NCBI GenBank assembly: GCA_034430175.1
Contig: DAOUFI010000026.1
Span: 103,964 to 167,963 of the forward strand
Direction: 5' to 3'
Length of the DNA stretch: 64,000 nucleotides
From: UBA6107 sp034430175
GTDB taxonomy: Bacteria > Chloroflexota > Anaerolineae > Anaerolineales > Anaerolineaceae
The notes under the pieces are model-generated. The model had not been told where the DNA came from. It ran no database searches and saw only the letters and a program-made list of their open reading frames with translations. How positions within the stretch are numbered: position 1 is the first letter of the stretch; every line of letters starts with the position of its first letter. Shown here piece by piece: positions 42,998 to 52,400 of the stretch. Position numbers and translations under genes: made by a program.

Positions 42998-44578
42998 TTA
43001 TTTCCAATCGATTCGACTGATTGAACCATCTCCAGTGATCTGGTTCAATTCACCTGTTGTTGGATTGACAAACATCATGTTTCCTTGAGCAATAAATGCA
43101 ATAAACAGAGCGGAATCAGAATCCGACAAAGGCGACCAGACAACCTGCTGAGCTTCCAAACCCTGAACGCCTTCACCGGGATAGAGTTTTTGATCATTCG
43201 AGCCATCGCGATCCATAATGTGTAATGCGTATTTACTGGTTTCACTCTGGTCAGGAAGGATCGCAGACAGGTAAGCGATTTTGAAAACCCCACCCTGATT
43301 GGCAGGTGATGTTGTTGGATAAGCAAATAATCCGACATTATTTTTCAGAGTAATAATGTCATTTTGACCAATGACAGCAGCGTTCAGATCAAATCCTGAA
43401 TTATTGGATTCATCAGAAGCTGGTTTTACAAAGTATAGCAGAGCGTGATTCGATGGTGACCAGGTGATTCCCGATACCCACGCCCAATCACTCTGTGTAT
43501 TATATGGAGTGAATTCAATAATTGGGTTGAGGCTGCCTGTTTTCGAATCGATAAGGCCGATTCCATCCGGTCTGGCATAAGCTATTTCTGAAGCGTCCGG
43601 CGACCAACAGTAAACGGTTCCCCACCAACCATAAATACCACCGGGGTTGGTTGCTATGATTGTCTTAAAATCTGATGACGCGCCAGTGTCATTAAATTTC
43701 ACAACCTGTAAATCGTTGTTTGCTTGCCAACCTGGAGCAGTTGGTCTGGGTTCAACCGTTGAATAAGCGATAGTTTGTGTCTTCCCCGGAACCCATTCTG
43801 CGTAGTGGACGACATTCTTTATCGGAATGCCACCAATCGTCAAAGGCAGGGGTTGAGCATCTGTATCCGTCAGACTGATTACCCAGAGTGAATTGATCAA
43901 GGATTCATCATCTCCAGAATTACTTCTTGAAAATAGCAACCATTTCCGATCTGGAGAAATTGAAAAAATGCGGCCATCCAAATCGCCTGTTGAGACCAGA
44001 GCTCGGCGATTGCCTGTTGTGGATTCCATTAACCAAGCATTCGCAGATGAGATATAAGCGATCACACCGGTGATTGTGACTGCGCGAAAATCAGACTGGA
44101 CGCCGATCATGATGATTTCCGGTTGGGCGGGCTGGGTGATCTCAGTTTTTGTGATCGATCTAGAAACTTCAATACCATCTTCTGTAACAACCCGGTAGGT
44201 GATACTTTGCATACCATTATGGCCAGCCTGGATCAAAATTGTTTGTCCGGTTGGAAGGGATTCGTTTTTTATCGTTTGACTTTCAAAAGGAAGAACTGTC
44301 TCTTCCAAAATAAAGGTTTCCTGTACTCGGATAATTTTGATGATTAAATTTTCGGAAACAAGGTTCGATTTATTGGGTTCCACCCTATCCAAATAGCCAA
44401 GAGAAATTCCTGCGATCGCAATTGCCTGGCTGATCGTCGAATTGGAAGGAACAGAAAGATTCTCGATTTTTCCATCATGAGTGATTGATACATTGACGCT
44501 TGATACATCAGTGCCAGTTGAGCATGAGGAGAGAAGGAGGAAGATAATTAAGAGAATGATGACAAAACGATTTTTCAT
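42998..44578 (-). CDS. Lipoprotein with DUF348-like, G5 and beta-propeller regions
   Basis: A signal peptide ends in LLLSSC, with the lipid-anchored Cys19. Next, about residues 28-85 look like the DUF348 ubiquitin-like fold seen in Rpf and YabE proteins, then a G5 domain (about 85-150, LPTGQTILIQAGHNG, YRVVTEDGIEVSRS). The C-terminal ~350 residues carry repeated WSPDASEIAYARPDG-like blades, a TolB/WD40-like propeller. Probably bound to the outer face of the membrane and cell wall. Head of the minus-strand operon with the UDP-sugar decarboxylase. Confidence 0.8.
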   Translation of the reverse strand: MKNRFVIILLIIFLLLSSCSTGTDVSSVNVSITHDGKIENLSVPSNSTISQAIAIAGISLGYLDRVEPNKSNLVSENLIIKIIRVQETFILEETVLPFESQTIKNESLPTGQTILIQAGHNGMQSITYRVVTEDGIEVSRSITKTEITQPAQPEIIMIGVQSDFRAVTITGVIAYISSANAWLMESTTGNRRALVSTGDLDGRIFSISPDRKWLLFSRSNSGDDESLINSLWVISLTDTDAQPLPLTIGGIPIKNVVHYAEWVPGKTQTIAYSTVEPRPTAPGWQANNDLQVVKFNDTGASSDFKTIIATNPGGIYGWWGTVYCWSPDASEIAYARPDGIGLIDSKTGSLNPIIEFTPYNTQSDWAWVSGITWSPSNHALLYFVKPASDESNNSGFDLNAAVIGQNDIITLKNNVGLFAYPTTSPANQGGVFKIAYLSAILPDQSETSKYALHIMDRDGSNDQKLYPGEGVQGLEAQQVVWSPLSDSDSALFIAFIAQGNMMFVNPTTGELNQITGDGSISRIDWK

Positions 44579-44612
44579 TTTGAAGATTTATCAGGGATTG
44601 ATATTCATCGGT

Positions 44613-44618
44613 TATAAT
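44613..44618 (+). promoter_or_regulatory. Possible -10 of scpB operon
   Basis: TATAAT about 33 bases before the scpB ATG at 44651; no clear -35. Confidence 0.35.
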
Positions 44619-44650
44619 GAACCTATCAAAATCAATTCGATAATTATAGC

Positions 44651-45223
44651 ATGAGTGAAAACCCTAACGAACCCAATCCAAACGAAATTAAAAAACGCAT
44701 AGAGGCTATTCTATTCGTCGCCTCCGGCCCTGTCGCGATCACTCAATTGGCTGATTCTCTGGAATTAGACCCGAAAGTTGTTGAGGATAATTTAGCACTG
44801 ATTCAACAGGAGTATGAATCCAATCGGGGGTTGTCCATCCAAAAGCATGGCGGCCGTATTCAATTAACAACTGCTCCCGAGTATGCGAAAGATGTGGAAC
44901 GTTTTTTAGGACTTGAATCAATTTCAAGGTTAAGCCGCGCTGCGGTGGAGACTTTGGCGATCATTGCTTATCGACAACCGATTTCAAGGCCAGGGATTGA
45001 AGCTATTCGTGGTGTCAGCAGCGATGGCGTGATGAAAAATTTGCTCAGTAAGGGTCTGATCCAGGAGGTAGGCCGCGCTGAAGGTCCTGGAAGGCCGGTT
45101 TTATTTGCGACAACACTGGATTTTCTACAGCATTTTGGGCTTTCATCTCTCGAGAAATTACCGCCGTTTGAGGTACCACAAGAAGAGTCAACGGAAAACA
45201 GAAACACTATCCTGAAGGATTAA
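44651..45223 (+). CDS. scpB: Chromosome segregation/condensation protein ScpB
   Basis: ScpB binds the SMC kleisin ScpA. The 190-aa protein has two winged-helix domains and the typical KRIEAILFVASGPVA start and TLAIIAYRQPISRPGIEAIRG, GRAEGPGRPVLFATT. It precedes rluB by 2 bases. Confidence 0.95.
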   Translation: MSENPNEPNPNEIKKRIEAILFVASGPVAITQLADSLELDPKVVEDNLALIQQEYESNRGLSIQKHGGRIQLTTAPEYAKDVERFLGLESISRLSRAAVETLAIIAYRQPISRPGIEAIRGVSSDGVMKNLLSKGLIQEVGRAEGPGRPVLFATTLDFLQHFGLSSLEKLPPFEVPQEESTENRNTILKD

Positions 45224-45225
45224 TC

Positions 45226-46005
45226 ATGGCTGAAGAGCGGTTACAAAAAATTTTAGCAAGAAGTGGATACGGCTCGAGGCGATATTGTGAAGAGTTAATC
45301 AATGCCGGGCGTGTTGTTGTAAATGGTGTGAGAGCTGAGATCGGTCAAAAAGCCGATTCCATGAAGGACAAAATCGAAGTTGATCACAGCAGAATTCCGC
45401 AGGCTGCGGCCATGGTCTACCTGGCATACAACAAACCAAGGTTCATGTTGTGCGATAAAGTCCAGGGAGATGACCGTCGATCTGTCTTTGAAATGGTACC
45501 AGGCGGAAACGATCTCTCAATTGTCGGTAGATTGGATTTCGAAAGCGAAGGCCTTGTCTTATTAACAAATGACGGCGAGCTGGTTAATCGGTTAACCCAT
45601 CCGCGTTATGAACATGAGAAGGAATACAAGGTACTTGTCACAACAAAACCAGAACCTAAGCAATTGGAAGCCTGGCGGCGAGGTTTAGTGCTTGAAGATG
45701 GGCACCGGACTTCTCCAGTAAAAGTAGACATCGTTACCACTTTGGGGAAAGGCGCCTGGCTGCGCGTGATCATGAAAGAGGGTCATAAACGCCAAATTCG
45801 CGAGTCAGCAAAGTTACTTGGACTTTTTGTTGTTCGCATTTTGCGCATTCGGATCGGGACAATTTTATTGGGGACACTTAAAACGGGAGAATGGCGCGAG
45901 TTGTCTGAGGTTGAAGTAGCCTCTCTAAAAAAAACCAAGACCAAAGAAACGTTTAAGAAAGAACAAAGACCAAGAGAAATTAACACACAAAAGAAAAAAA
46001 GCTGA
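45226..46005 (+). CDS. rluB: 23S rRNA pseudouridine synthase RluB-type
   Basis: An N-terminal S4 RNA-binding domain (ERLQKILARSGYGSRRYCEE) is followed by the pseudouridine synthase fold with catalytic Asp in GRLDFESEGLVLLTNDG. A lysine-rich tail closes the protein. scpB-rluB is a common bacterial pair. Confidence 0.94.
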   Translation: MAEERLQKILARSGYGSRRYCEELINAGRVVVNGVRAEIGQKADSMKDKIEVDHSRIPQAAAMVYLAYNKPRFMLCDKVQGDDRRSVFEMVPGGNDLSIVGRLDFESEGLVLLTNDGELVNRLTHPRYEHEKEYKVLVTTKPEPKQLEAWRRGLVLEDGHRTSPVKVDIVTTLGKGAWLRVIMKEGHKRQIRESAKLLGLFVVRILRIRIGTILLGTLKTGEWRELSEVEVASLKKTKTKETFKKEQRPREINTQKKKS

Positions 46006-46031
46006 TCGACGATAAGTCGACCAGCTTTTTT
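45994..46031 (+). terminator. Terminator overlapping the rluB stop
   Basis: AAAGCTG..TCGAC pairs with GTCGA..CAGCTTT with one A-C mismatch and a 5-base loop, then T-run. The opposite-strand gene ends just beyond it. Confidence 0.8.
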
Positions 46032-46039
46032 AACGATTA

Positions 46040-46741
46040 CTATTCTTTTATTCCAATTAACTCAACAACTCTTTCAACATCGATGGGGTTTTCCTTGCCC
46101 TTTTTTCGAAGATAATCTTTTAGTTTGGCTGCCGCAACGAACTCAACTGGCGATCCCTTCCCCTCAATTTTTACGTCATCGTTTGTGAAAACGAGCAAAG
46201 TAAAGGGTTTTACTGTGTTAATATCAGCGCCAATTTTTGAGAGATAACGTTCAAGATCTTCTTGATTGTATTTTGCCTCAGATGTTGGACGCCCCAGACC
46301 CTCTTGACCAAACACCTTAAGGAACCAGTTACCGCCATATTGCTTCCATTCTTTTTTATTTTCGTCGTAACGTAAAATACCTTTCTGCCCATACGGGAGC
46401 AGAACTGCAACACCACCGGGTCCCACGAGAAGGTGCGAAAGGGGGGTCATATAATGATATAAGGTGTATTTGTCATCTAACCCTTTGAGACTTTGGGAAA
46501 GGATCTCATCAGGACGTGGAGAGCGCCCCCAACGATTCAAGAAGAACGTGCCCATTTGGAAAATCAGGAATCCACCGATCAGACAAGCATAGGAGATGAT
46601 AACTTTTGTCAAATCGTTAGCCATTTTATACGACAGGTACATACCCACACCAAGAATCACCAAAGCGCTAATGGAGAATATGTTACCCAGTTTATGATTA
46701 CGTTTTATTAATTTGTCGTTGGAATATATTTTCATTGTCAT
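46040..46741 (-). CDS. Membrane protein with NERD-like domain
   Basis: Two membrane helices (about residues 20-42 and 45-67) are followed by a soluble domain whose LLVGPGGVAVLLPYGQKG resembles the NERD nuclease-related core. Catalytic residues are not certain. Its ATG overlaps the plsX stop (ATGA), so it is coupled to plsX. Function unknown. Confidence 0.65.
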   Translation of the reverse strand: MTMKIYSNDKLIKRNHKLGNIFSISALVILGVGMYLSYKMANDLTKVIISYACLIGGFLIFQMGTFFLNRWGRSPRPDEILSQSLKGLDDKYTLYHYMTPLSHLLVGPGGVAVLLPYGQKGILRYDENKKEWKQYGGNWFLKVFGQEGLGRPTSEAKYNQEDLERYLSKIGADINTVKPFTLLVFTNDDVKIEGKGSPVEFVAAAKLKDYLRKKGKENPIDVERVVELIGIKE

Positions 46742-47742
46742 CTACCTTGATTAATTCTTTCTTGAATCTCTGCTTTCATCGATTCGATCAGGTTGGCATC
46801 AAGAGTCTTTCGGGCCAAGCGAACCGCAGAAACTAAAGCGCGTGCATTTGAATGACCGTGACCGACAAATACTGGTCCGTCTACACCTAAAAGGATTGCG
46901 GCACCTACTTCAGCCGGATCCATTTTTGTTTTCAAGACCCCAAAAGCAGGTTTAGCAAGTAAATAACCAATTTTATGAATGAAGCTTTTCGAAATCCCCT
47001 CTTTTAAAAGATCTGTTATAAACCGCGCGACCGCTTCACTTGTCTTTAGAAAAACATTACCCGAAAAACCGTCTGCTACCAACACATCGATATTTCCCGC
47101 GTAGACTTCTTTAGGTTCAACATTACCGTAAAAATTCAACCCACTTTCCAGCAGCAAAGGATATGTCTCTTTAACGAGTTCGTTTCCTTTACCGGCTTCT
47201 TCGCCGTTTGCGAGCAATCCAACTTTGGGTGATTGAACTCCGAGAACTTTATTGGCATAAACCGATCCCATGACTGCAAACTGAAGCAAAAACTCAGGCC
47301 GGCAATCGACATTCGCGCCTGTGTCTAAAAAGGCGCAATGACCAGTGCGGGTGGGGATTGATCCGCACAACGCTGCCCGGTTGATCCCAGCGATCCGACC
47401 TAAAGTTCGAACAGCATTGAAATACGCGCCACCGGAATTACCGGCTGTAACGAAAGCTTCTCCTTTACCTTCTTTGACAAGGGTGAGACCGATTGCCATT
47501 GAATTGTTGGGTTTGCTACGGGCAGACTCCACTGGTTTATCGGTCATTTCAACCACATCTGGAGCGTTGACGATTTGCAGATCCACATTGCCGGGATTTA
47601 AAACTGGCATTTTACTTTCCAGCAGATCCTTTTTACCCACAAGAATGACATTTTCGTTAAACTTCTGCTTTAACTCGATCGCTGCTAAAATTTCGGGTTC
47701 CGGATAGTCATCACTACCCATTGCATCAAGGACAATCGCCAT
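46738..47742 (-). CDS. plsX: Phosphate acyltransferase
   Basis: PlsX turns acyl-ACP into acyl-phosphate for phospholipid synthesis. The protein starts IVLDAMGSDDYPEPEI and has SARSKPNNSM, GNSGG and GHGHSNARAL. Length of 334 aa is usual. The acpP gene is elsewhere in the window. Minus-strand gene with a coupled downstream membrane protein. Confidence 0.95.
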   Translation of the reverse strand: MAIVLDAMGSDDYPEPEILAAIELKQKFNENVILVGKKDLLESKMPVLNPGNVDLQIVNAPDVVEMTDKPVESARSKPNNSMAIGLTLVKEGKGEAFVTAGNSGGAYFNAVRTLGRIAGINRAALCGSIPTRTGHCAFLDTGANVDCRPEFLLQFAVMGSVYANKVLGVQSPKVGLLANGEEAGKGNELVKETYPLLLESGLNFYGNVEPKEVYAGNIDVLVADGFSGNVFLKTSEAVARFITDLLKEGISKSFIHKIGYLLAKPAFGVLKTKMDPAEVGAAILLGVDGPVFVGHGHSNARALVSAVRLARKTLDANLIESMKAEIQERINQGR

Positions 47743-47778
47743 ATTAACCTCGCTAGTAAATTGGACTAACTAATTTGC

Positions 47779-47806
47779 TTGACATACTATGATTGCCGAT
47801 TATAAT
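47779..47806 (+). promoter_or_regulatory. Promoter of tRNA-Leu
   Basis: TTGACA (47779-47784) and TATAAT (47801-47806) with 16 bp between, both perfect. Start expected near 47813. Confidence 0.88.
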
Positions 47807-47818
47807 ATCGAAGCGTTT

Positions 47819-47900
47819 GCGCTGGTGCTGGAACTGGCAGACAGGCATGGTTGAGGGCCATGTGTCGCAAGACGTGAGGGTTCAAGTCCCTCCCAGCGCA
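47819..47900 (+). tRNA. tRNA-Leu (anticodon GAG)
   Basis: The acceptor arms GCGCTGG and CCAGCGC pair perfectly, with A73 at 47900. The anticodon stem CATGG/CCATG encloses loop TTGAGGG, giving anticodon GAG (47853-47855) for CUC/CUU. A variable arm GTC-GCAA-GAC marks a type II tRNA. GTTCAAGTC is the T loop region. CCA is not encoded. Confidence 0.95.
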
Positions 47901-47903
47901 CTG

Positions 47904-47933
47904 ATAAAAGCCGAGACTTCGGCTTTTATTTTT
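47904..47933. terminator. Terminator of tRNA-Leu, also convergent to prenyl synthase
   Basis: ATAAAAGCCGA pairs with TCGGCTTTTAT over loop GACT, followed by T-run; the reverse side serves the minus-strand gene ending at 47940. Confidence 0.9.
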
Positions 47934-47939
47934 AAAGGT

Positions 47940-48911
47940 CTAAAGGTTTCTCTCTATTGTATAAGAAGTGAGATTAAGCAATAATTCCTTCTCGTGGCAA
48001 TCGTTGAAAGGTTGAAGACACTCTTTTGCCTGAACAACGAATGCCCTGGCTTCTTCAATTGCTTTTTCGATGGCTGGCCCTTTGGCAACGGCACGCACGA
48101 TTCGATCAATCTCATCCTCGTCTGTGATGCATTTTCCATCAAGGATTCTAAGGACAGCTCGATCGGTGGGGTTTTCCAGAATGTAGTAGAGCATTGGGAG
48201 GGTGATAAGACCTTGGCGCAAATCACCTCCGACTGGTTTCCCGACCTTCAACTGATCACCGGTATAATCCAAAATATCGTCAATAATTTGGAAAGCCATT
48301 CCCAGCGAATAACCAAATTTGCGCAGGCGTTCAATATCTTCTTTTGGGGGATTACTTAATATTGCCGCACATTTCGCTGACGTTTCAAAGAGAGAAGCAG
48401 TCTTAGCATAAATCCGTTGGTAATAATCCTCTTTGGATGTGTTGCAGTGGCTGGAAAAAAGTTGATTGATTTCACCATTCACGATAACGGTCAGGGTTTT
48501 TGAAAATAGTTCAATTACTTCAAAATTTTCAGAGCGTGAAGCTATGGTAGCAGAACATGAAAAGAGGAAATCGCCGGTAAGCACTGTAGCCGCTGGAGAC
48601 CATTTCGAATTGAGTGTAGGAACCCCACGTCTAAGCAATGATCCATCAATCAAGTCGTCGTGAACAAGAGTTGCGGTGTGCAGCAATTCGATGGCTGTTG
48701 CCAGATTAATAATCTGCTTTGAATTGGAATTAAGCATTTTGCTGATTAAAATAATGATCAGAGGACGGATACGCTTTCCACCGGAAGAAATGAGAGCTTT
48801 TAGAGTATCTTTAAGATCACTATGAAAGTCTTCTGCTTGTAAAAGCATATTCCTCTCAACGAGGTCAATTTCAGCCTGAACATGGGAGGGGATTTGAATG
48901 GTCGCAATCAA
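47940..48911 (-). CDS. Long-chain polyprenyl diphosphate synthase
   Basis: Trans-prenyltransferase with GGKRIRPL, first motif DDLID and second motif DDILD. Ala sits five residues before the first motif, a small residue that permits long products (for example hepta- to decaprenyl for quinone side chains). 323 aa. The start overlaps the tatD stop by ATGA. Compare the short-chain enzyme at 5138. Confidence 0.92.
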   Translation of the reverse strand: MIATIQIPSHVQAEIDLVERNMLLQAEDFHSDLKDTLKALISSGGKRIRPLIIILISKMLNSNSKQIINLATAIELLHTATLVHDDLIDGSLLRRGVPTLNSKWSPAATVLTGDFLFSCSATIASRSENFEVIELFSKTLTVIVNGEINQLFSSHCNTSKEDYYQRIYAKTASLFETSAKCAAILSNPPKEDIERLRKFGYSLGMAFQIIDDILDYTGDQLKVGKPVGGDLRQGLITLPMLYYILENPTDRAVLRILDGKCITDEDEIDRIVRAVAKGPAIEKAIEEARAFVVQAKECLQPFNDCHEKELLLNLTSYTIERNL

Positions 48912-49714
48912 GATGCTTTTTCCTTTATAAATATTCTATAACTATTCTCAAAAATCTGATTGTATAAAGCATCTGATATTTCATCTCGTAATCGCGAGAG
49001 AGTATCCGCTACGATTGGTATGAATGAAGGTTCATTTCTTTCTCCCCGATGCTTTGCGGGTGAGAGATAAGGCGCGTCAGTTTCAAGGCAAATATTTTGA
49101 ACTGGCAATGTTGAAAAGACTTCTTTTTTCAAGCTCGCGTTCTTATAAGTGAGTGGACCTCCGACCCCAAACCGAAAACCATATTGTATTAACTCCATTG
49201 CATCATGAAGGTTTCCTTCAAAGGCATGAAAGATTCCGGGGCATTTCAGCAATTTGAATGTCGTGAGCGGTAAATGATTTACCCACTCCAAAATGATCTG
49301 TTTGACATCATCCATGGATTCCCGACTGTGAAGAATTACAGGCTTATCCGCTTCTGTGGCAATTTCAAGTAATTCAGCAAGCAGCGATTGTTGATCCTGA
49401 ACATGATCAGGGTCATGATGATAATCCAGACCAATTTCACCGATTGCGACAACTTTTGGATGTTTGCACAATTCGCAAATTTCATGCAACGGTAAAGCGT
49501 GGTCAAACATAATTTCGGTGGGATGAATTCCGACTGCTGCCACGATCTGTGGATATTTTTCAGCGAGGTCTACTGCCGCTTGACTGGAATTCAGATCCCA
49601 GCCTGGTACGAGAATATTAGTAACACCTGAATCAAACGCTCTTTGTAAAACTTCATCCAGGTCAGGTTGAAAAGAGGAATGATTCAGGTGACAGTGTGTA
49701 TCGAAATAATTCAC
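48908..49714 (-). CDS. tatD: TatD-family metal-dependent deoxyribonuclease
   Basis: TIM-barrel hydrolase with DTHCHLNHSSF, GEIGLDYHHD, ILHSRE and ETDAPYLSPAKH metal ligands. TatD enzymes act as 3'-5' DNases in repair. 268 aa. It follows the phosphohexomutase by 4 bases. Confidence 0.93.
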   Translation of the reverse strand: MNYFDTHCHLNHSSFQPDLDEVLQRAFDSGVTNILVPGWDLNSSQAAVDLAEKYPQIVAAVGIHPTEIMFDHALPLHEICELCKHPKVVAIGEIGLDYHHDPDHVQDQQSLLAELLEIATEADKPVILHSRESMDDVKQIILEWVNHLPLTTFKLLKCPGIFHAFEGNLHDAMELIQYGFRFGVGGPLTYKNASLKKEVFSTLPVQNICLETDAPYLSPAKHRGERNEPSFIPIVADTLSRLRDEISDALYNQIFENSYRIFIKEKAS

Positions 49715-49718
49715 GAAA

Positions 49719-51137
49719 TTAAAGTCCAGCGACTTTCAAACCATCTTGCAAAATTGCCTGAACCTTATCCTTATGAGTGGTCTCACAGTAGACTCGCATG
49801 ATGGGTTCTGTGCCTGAGAAGCGGATTAGTAACCAACCGCCATCTTCCAAATTGAATTTGAAACCATCCATAGAGTTCAGGCCAATCACTTTTAGTCCAC
49901 CAATGGTAGGGGGATTGGCTTTCAAGATGGATTGTTCACGGGAAGATCGATCGCCTTTGAACGAGCGGTCCACACGATCGTAATAATGAGCGCCAACCTT
50001 GGAGAAGAGCAGCTCGAGCAATTCAGATGGTTTTTTGTTCAACTTGACCATGAAATCAAGCATATAAAGGCCGGCCAAAATTCCATCACGTTCAGGTACA
50101 TTGCCTCGGAATGCGTAACCACCAGATTCCTCGCCACCGATCATAGCATTGGTTTCCAGCATTTTCGGAGCAACATATTTGAAGCCAACGCCAGTTTCAA
50201 AAACCGGCACACCATACAGTTTCCCCAACTTTTCAAGCATGCTTGTGGTGGAAAGTGTTTTAACAATCGCTCCCCGTTCTTTTCGGACTTCAAGCAAGTA
50301 ATAAGCCAAAAGGGCGTAAACCTGGAGTTGATTAACAAACACTCCATGTTCATCACCAACACCGAGCCGGTCTGCATCACCATCAGTGATCAAGAGAACA
50401 TCCGCGTTGTTGTCGACAGTCGCTTTGAGACCTACATCGATATTGGGGCGTATCGGTTCAGGCCTTTTCATTTCGGGAAAGATAGGATTACGAGTATTGT
50501 GGATTTCAAAGAGTTGGGTTTTATCACCACCTAGCAGTCTTGGGAACCAACCCGCGCCATTTCCCCACATGGGATCAAGCATAATGCGTAAACCTGCTTT
50601 ACGAAGTGGTTCAACATCGATCAGATCGCGAAGGTGCTTAATGTAATTGATAGACGCGTCAAATTTTTCAACTTTCCCAGCTGTTTCGGCTTCACTGTAT
50701 GGTAAGCTTTTCGCCTGTTCATCGCTTGGTGGAATGAGACTTTCAATTTCCTTCAGACCTTCAGGGGGAATAGCTCCGCCATTTTCGTCACGAACCTTGT
50801 AGCCATTGTCTGTCGGAGGGTTGTGTGAAGCGGTAATGTTAACCGCGCCCGTGGCTTTTTTATCGAGAACTGAATAGGCAATAACAGGTGTTGGTGTGGC
50901 ACCGTCAGTTAAGTAAACATGAAAGCCATTACCGGTCAACACTTCAGCCACAGTCTGCGCGAAATTTTCGGAGAGGAATCGCTTATCATGTCCAACTACA
51001 ATAGCTTCACCTTTTTTATTGTGGTTGATCAAATATTGTGCAAAACCTTGAGTACAACGGCGAACGTTCTCAAACGTATAATCTTCAGCGATCGCACCGC
51101 GCCAACCATCTGTTCCGAAAATGATATTTTTTATCAT
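49719..51137 (-). CDS. Phosphoglucomutase/phosphomannomutase
   Basis: Alpha-D-phosphohexomutase family. The phosphoserine is in NITASHNPPTDNGYK, the metal loop is DGDADRLGVGD, the sugar loop GGEESGG and the phosphate loop RFSGTEPIMRVY. It interconverts hexose 1- and 6-phosphates. 472 aa. It begins a minus-strand operon with tatD and the polyprenyl synthase. A TATAAT is visible on the minus strand at 51175-51170. Confidence 0.93.
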   Translation of the reverse strand: MIKNIIFGTDGWRGAIAEDYTFENVRRCTQGFAQYLINHNKKGEAIVVGHDKRFLSENFAQTVAEVLTGNGFHVYLTDGATPTPVIAYSVLDKKATGAVNITASHNPPTDNGYKVRDENGGAIPPEGLKEIESLIPPSDEQAKSLPYSEAETAGKVEKFDASINYIKHLRDLIDVEPLRKAGLRIMLDPMWGNGAGWFPRLLGGDKTQLFEIHNTRNPIFPEMKRPEPIRPNIDVGLKATVDNNADVLLITDGDADRLGVGDEHGVFVNQLQVYALLAYYLLEVRKERGAIVKTLSTTSMLEKLGKLYGVPVFETGVGFKYVAPKMLETNAMIGGEESGGYAFRGNVPERDGILAGLYMLDFMVKLNKKPSELLELLFSKVGAHYYDRVDRSFKGDRSSREQSILKANPPTIGGLKVIGLNSMDGFKFNLEDGGWLLIRFSGTEPIMRVYCETTHKDKVQAILQDGLKVAGL

Positions 51138-51214
51138 CTTTGCTCCAATTTATCCTATAAGATAAAAATATTATATCAGGGTTTAGAATCGTCTCAATCG
51201 TAAGAAAATCAACA

Positions 51215-51223
51215 TGCTATAAT
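51215..51223 (+). promoter_or_regulatory. Extended -10 of the iscS-mnmA operon
   Basis: TGC followed by TATAAT; AGAAGG then precedes the ATG at 51245. The leader is about 15 bases. Confidence 0.6.
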
Positions 51224-51244
51224 TCACTCCGGAAGAAGGTCAAA

Positions 51245-52393
51245 ATGGATCAAATCTATCTGGATTACGCAGCCACAACACCCTTAGACAAAGATGTTTT
51301 TGAAAAAATGAAACCTTATTTATTTGAGGATTTCGGAAATCCATCTTCAAGCCATTTCTTTGGGCAAAAAGCGGAGACGGCAGTGGATTGTGCCAGACGG
51401 ACTATGGCTGAGCTTCTCGATGCCTCAGGCGAGGAGATACTCTTCACCGGATCTGGATCTGAAGGAGATAACCTCGCAATCAAGGGTGCGGCTTTTGAGC
51501 GTCGAAAAAAAACTAAAGCCAACAAAATACTAATCAGTCCTCTTGAACATAGCGCAGTAACTGAGACTGCGTTCCAATTGCAAAATGAGTTTGGATTTGA
51601 GGTCACGTTATTACGCGTAGACAAGTTTGGAATTATTGACCTTGAGTTTTTGCGAGAAGTCATTGATGAGAATGTGACGATCGTGTCCACTGTGTACGCA
51701 AATAATGAAATTGGTTCAATCAATCCAATTCATGAAATCGCAGTGATTTGTCATGAAAAAGGAATTCCGTTCCACACAGATGGCGTTCAAGCATGTGCCC
51801 ATCTGGATGTCAGGTTTCATATGGAGGAAATCGATTTACTAGCCTTGGCAGCTCATAAATTCTACGGACCTAAGGGTGTTGGAGCATTAATTCACCGAAA
51901 AGGTATCGAGATGTTACCTCAAATCACCGGGGGAAAGCAGGAAAATAAGCTCCGAGCCGGGACGCATAATGTGCCAGGAATCGTAGGCATGGCGGCAGCT
52001 CTTGAGAAGAAAACACACAACCTGGTTCAGAACAATGAAATGATTATTAAGAAACGAGACAGAATAATTCATAGTATTTGCTCGACAATTCAGGATTCAT
52101 ATTTGACTGGGCACCCGTTGAAACGTCTTCCAAACCATGCCAGTTTTGTTTTTGAGGGTATTGTTGGGAACGATCTTGTAGTTGCACTGGACATGGCCGG
52201 ATTTGCTTGCTCTTCCGGTTCAGCTTGCAAAGTAGGTGATCCCAAACCATCGAAAATATTATTGGGAATGGGGCTGTCGCCAGATCTTGCATTAGGATCA
52301 CTTCGGATTACCTTGGGGAACCAGACAACCGACGAACATATTGATCGGTTCTTGGATGTACTGCCAGGTTTGGTCAAGAAACTGAGGAAATGA
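51245..52393 (+). CDS. iscS: Cysteine desulfurase, IscS/NifS class
   Basis: PLP enzyme of class I type, with PLP Lys in AAHKFYGPKGVGAL and the catalytic Cys in SSGSACKVGD. 382 aa. It is the second desulfurase of the window and stands directly before mnmA, so it probably supplies sulfur for tRNA 2-thiouridine. Confidence 0.93.
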   Translation: MDQIYLDYAATTPLDKDVFEKMKPYLFEDFGNPSSSHFFGQKAETAVDCARRTMAELLDASGEEILFTGSGSEGDNLAIKGAAFERRKKTKANKILISPLEHSAVTETAFQLQNEFGFEVTLLRVDKFGIIDLEFLREVIDENVTIVSTVYANNEIGSINPIHEIAVICHEKGIPFHTDGVQACAHLDVRFHMEEIDLLALAAHKFYGPKGVGALIHRKGIEMLPQITGGKQENKLRAGTHNVPGIVGMAAALEKKTHNLVQNNEMIIKKRDRIIHSICSTIQDSYLTGHPLKRLPNHASFVFEGIVGNDLVVALDMAGFACSSGSACKVGDPKPSKILLGMGLSPDLALGSLRITLGNQTTDEHIDRFLDVLPGLVKKLRK

Positions 52394-52400
52394 AGTATTG

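Noticed and set aside
47750..47775. TAGT/ACTA pair upstream of plsX resembling a FapR site
   Set aside because: Only four paired bases and no match to the repeat at acpP.
49932..50534. 200-aa plus-strand frame opposite the phosphohexomutase
   Set aside because: Long only because of codon bias on the real gene; its translation has no family features.
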